From assembly GCA_945957395.1 (NCBI GenBank), contig CAMFKE010000006.1:124001-188000 (forward strand): DNA of 64,000 nt, read 5' to 3'. Shown here piece after piece: positions 61,592 to 64,000 of this stretch. Source of the stretch: an uncultured Opitutia bacterium. Its GTDB lineage: Bacteria; Verrucomicrobiota; Verrucomicrobiia; Opitutales; UBA953. The first letter of the stretch is position 1. Each line of letters begins with the position of its first letter. The translations under genes were made by a program, and so were the position numbers. A model generated the notes under the pieces. That model had not been told where the DNA came from and did no database searches. It saw only the letters and a program-made list of their open reading frames with translations.

Positions 61592-62944
61592 CTAGGCGAT
61601 CGAACGCGCCAGCGCGGCCGCATTGTCCAGCGTGGCGCCGATGGCCACGCCGCCGCGGAAATTCCCGCAAAAATGCAGCCCGGGCATCGTCGATTCCGCT
61701 GCGGACATCTTCGCGAGAAAGTCGCCGTGACGCAGGTCGTACTGCGGAATGGCCCGCGACCACCGGGCGACATTCACAAACTCCGGAGCTCCCCGAGCCC
61801 CCATCAAAGACTCGCACTCCTCCCGCGCCAATCGCACCAGCTCGTCGGCGTCCAGGGCGCCCAATTCCGGCTGCCTCGCGCCGCCGATAAAGGCGGCCAG
61901 TGTGACAGCCCCGTCCGGGGCCCGTCCGGGGAGTATGCTCGACGGGAAAAGCACCCCGAGCGCGCTCCGTCGCTCGGCACCGGGAGAAAGCACGCCAAAG
62001 CCGTCCAGCGGGTGTGAGACCTTTTCGCGTGAGTAACCGAGCGTGACCACGCCCACGGGCGGGCTCGGCACGGCGGCGGCCGCCGCCCCCAGCTCGTCGA
62101 GGCCGGCAGGCAACGGCAATTGCGACCAACGGGAAGGGGGTGCGGCGACCACCACATGAGTCGCCTCCGCAACCCGCTCCGGCCCGCCCTGCTCACGCCA
62201 CACCACGCGCCAGCCGACGGGCGTGCGCTCCAGCGAAACCACAGTGGCGTTCAGACGCAGGGAGTCACCGAGCATCGAGGCGAGCGCCGCCGGCAGTTCG
62301 GCCATGCCCGTCGGGAATCCGGCGATACGCGCCTTGCCGCGCACCTTGCGCTCATCCCGTGTGGCCAGCGCGCCGATCACCAGCGACCCGTATTCGCGAT
62401 CGAAACGGTGCAACATCGGCATCGCATGCCGCACGGACAGCTTCTCGGGATCCCCCGCATAGATACCCCCCACGACCGCGTCGACCAGCCGTGTGAGCGC
62501 CTCCCCGCCCAGACGACGACGCACAAACTGCGCCACAGTCTCCTCCTCGTCCTCGGAAGCCCGACACACGAAAGGCTCGACCGCGAAACGCAGCTTCCCC
62601 GTGAGACTGAGCAACGGGGACCGGGCCGCCTCCAGCGGCGAAGCGGGCGCTGCTACCGGGCGTCCGCCGCAGGTGACATAGCGCTTTTTCGCCGCCGGAT
62701 TCGCGTCCACAAGCCGACGGTCCAGCCCGGTGATTCGAAGCGACTCGGGAACCGAATCGCCGAAAAGACGAAAGCTGTGCGGCCCGGTCTCGGCGAGAAA
62801 CCCGTCCCGCCGAACCGACCCCATCATGCCGCCCGCCCTCCCTCCGGACTCCAGGCAGACGACGGGCAGCCCCTTCTGTAAAAGAGATGCGGATACGGAG
62901 AGTCCGGCGGGGCCGGCGCCGATGACGACTGCGTGTAGTTTCAT
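61592..62944 (-). CDS. Protoporphyrinogen/coproporphyrinogen oxidase
   Basis: A 450-residue FAD enzyme of heme synthesis (HemY/HemG2 type) oxidising protoporphyrinogen IX or coproporphyrinogen III. Evidence is the N-terminal FAD motif HAVVIGAGPAGLSVSASL, the GGRAGGMMGSVRRDGFLAE segment, the conserved AETGPHSFR, the DAVVGGIYAGDPEKLSV block and the C-terminal LHFCGNFRGGVAIGATLDNA that closes the FAD site. The start MKLHAVVIG was chosen to give the normal N terminus. No other heme genes are near. Confidence 0.92.
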   Translation of the reverse strand: MKLHAVVIGAGPAGLSVSASLLQKGLPVVCLESGGRAGGMMGSVRRDGFLAETGPHSFRLFGDSVPESLRITGLDRRLVDANPAAKKRYVTCGGRPVAAPASPLEAARSPLLSLTGKLRFAVEPFVCRASEDEEETVAQFVRRRLGGEALTRLVDAVVGGIYAGDPEKLSVRHAMPMLHRFDREYGSLVIGALATRDERKVRGKARIAGFPTGMAELPAALASMLGDSLRLNATVVSLERTPVGWRVVWREQGGPERVAEATHVVVAAPPSRWSQLPLPAGLDELGAAAAAVPSPPVGVVTLGYSREKVSHPLDGFGVLSPGAERRSALGVLFPSSILPGRAPDGAVTLAAFIGGARQPELGALDADELVRLAREECESLMGARGAPEFVNVARWSRAIPQYDLRHGDFLAKMSAAESTMPGLHFCGNFRGGVAIGATLDNAAALARSIA

Positions 62945-63063
62945 GATTCCGGAAGGGTTTTGAACCGGTTTGGACACGGGGCGTTTACCGCCGTTTGATA
63001 CGCGAAGGCTGGCCAAAGTCCGGGCACCGGGTTTTCTTTTCTCCCTCATAACCGATTACCCCC

Positions 63064-64000
63064 ATGAAAATTGGCAACCTCTCTCTGGCCCTTGTATCCC
63101 TGACCCTCCCCCTGGCGAGCTCCGCCGACGAGATTCGCCTTAAGGACGGCGGCGTCATCAAGGGCAAGATTGTCGACCTCGAGGCCGGCGTCTTCACCGT
63201 TCAGACTGCGGCCGTGGCGGACCCGATCAAAATCAAGCAATCCGAAGTCACCGCCTTCTCCACCGACGAGGAAATCTTCATCGCCACCGTCGGAAAAACA
63301 GAGGCCAAGGGCAAAGTCTCCCCCGCTCAGGACGGCGTGACCATCGGCACACCCGACGGCGTCGTGGCCTCCAAGGTCGACAACCTCAAGGACGCTTGGC
63401 GCCCCGGCGCAAAATCCCCGGCCGACAAGGCGGCCGACAAGCTTATCCGCCATTGGGAATACACCGCCGACATCTCGGTCATCGGCAAGACCGGCAACCG
63501 CGAATCCATCGGCGCTTCCTCGGGCCTTCAGGCGCTCAACAAGGGACCGGACGACGAACTGAAGTTCTACGCCAAGCACAACTATTCCAAAACCAAGAAC
63601 GACCTCGGCTGGGTGAAGGCCGCCGACGACCTGCACGCCGGCGTCGAGTACACCTCTTACTTCGCGCGGCCGTTCTTCTGGTATGTCCGCTCCGACAACG
63701 GCTTCGACAAGGTCCGCCAGATCAACTTCTTCTCCACCGACGCCGTCGGCCTTGGCGACCTCCTCATCGACAACGACCACCAGAAGCTTTCGGTCCGCGC
63801 CGGTCTCGCCTACCGATTCGAAGCCTACAAGAACAACCTCCAGGAAGACACCTCGTCCCCCGGTCTTGACCTCGGCCTCCACCACGACTGCCAGTTCAAG
63901 TACTTCAAAATGGTGAACGACCTTTCCTGCACCCCGGCCTTCGACGACTTCTCGAATGTCATCGTGCTGCACGACTCCTACATCGAAATGCCGCTGGCCA
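63064..64000 (+). CDS. DUF481-family outer-membrane protein (cut by window edge)
   Basis: The first 312 codons are present and no stop is reached. A signal peptide (MKIGNLSLALVSLTLPLASS) precedes a small strand-rich domain, DEIRLKDGGVIKGKIVDLEAG, that is common at the start of DUF481/YdiY-type proteins. The following region (WEYTADISVIGKTGNRES, KFYAKHNYSKTKNDLG, QKLSVRAGLAYRFEAY) shows the regular alternating strands of a beta-barrel. The family is an outer-membrane protein of uncertain function. The C-terminal barrel end lies outside the window. Confidence 0.85.
   Translation, partial: MKIGNLSLALVSLTLPLASSADEIRLKDGGVIKGKIVDLEAGVFTVQTAAVADPIKIKQSEVTAFSTDEEIFIATVGKTEAKGKVSPAQDGVTIGTPDGVVASKVDNLKDAWRPGAKSPADKAADKLIRHWEYTADISVIGKTGNRESIGASSGLQALNKGPDDELKFYAKHNYSKTKNDLGWVKAADDLHAGVEYTSYFARPFFWYVRSDNGFDKVRQINFFSTDAVGLGDLLIDNDHQKLSVRAGLAYRFEAYKNNLQEDTSSPGLDLGLHHDCQFKYFKMVNDLSCTPAFDDFSNVIVLHDSYIEMPLA

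Overview
The window is a contiguous piece of a GC-rich bacterial chromosome (roughly two-thirds G+C by eye), gene-dense, with both ends cutting through genes. Gram-negative envelope architecture is clear: a TonB-dependent receptor, an autotransporter barrel, a DUF481-type outer-membrane protein and several lipoproteins. The combination of a double-length four-cassette UvrA, multiple stand-alone pseudopilins, a PEP-CTERM protein, autotransporter-associated repeats and a LacI-sensor/AraC regulator suggests the Verrucomicrobiota side of the PVC group, most likely Opitutales-like. This is inference from gene content; no search was run.

Layout. 1-9900: LacI/AraC regulator, queA, inositol-phosphatase-like protein, OGG1-type glycosylase, a lipoprotein, a 38-residue basic protein, a primary-type sigma factor and trpE on the minus strand, then an HI0933-like flavoprotein on plus. 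9946-16857: two successive three-gene pseudopilin cassettes with the same gene order; the upstream one is visibly poorer in G+C, and the downstream one carries a frameshifted member. 16945-24156: exported MsrA, SOUL lipoprotein, and a 1915-codon open frame in which a secreted BNR-repeat/LamG protein runs without a stop into a TonB-dependent receptor. 24335-36842: yidC, a PEP-CTERM protein, a secreted serine protease, gltD-gltB and yebC. 36962-44775: tyrA, an FGE-like membrane protein, a small membrane protein and a PIN/TRAM protein in a row, agmatine deiminase, aroB, tRNA-Val and a periplasmic protein. 44977-51089: an autotransporter with a metzincin-like passenger, a formyl-THF cyclo-ligase, and a GYF_2/CD225/pilin-like protein. 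51262-64000: the giant uvrA, an outer-membrane barrel, an M42 peptidase, a phosphorylase-like protein, a DUF167 protein, an MFS transporter, protoporphyrinogen oxidase and a partial DUF481 protein.

The most unusual signal is a dispersed family of short elements built from degenerate 7-base repeats, often as two arms in inverted orientation. They lie between genes (31111-31216, 40875-40930, 41001-41028, 42061-42201) and also inside uvrA, where one sits at each of the three junctions between the four ATPase cassettes. Two of the uvrA copies are clearly homologous to each other and are read in the same frame. The other main points are the duplicated pseudopilin cassette and the fused hydrolase/receptor frame.

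Most plus-strand and minus-strand starts lack an obvious Shine-Dalgarno motif, so starts were chosen mainly from protein families, signal peptides and gene spacing.
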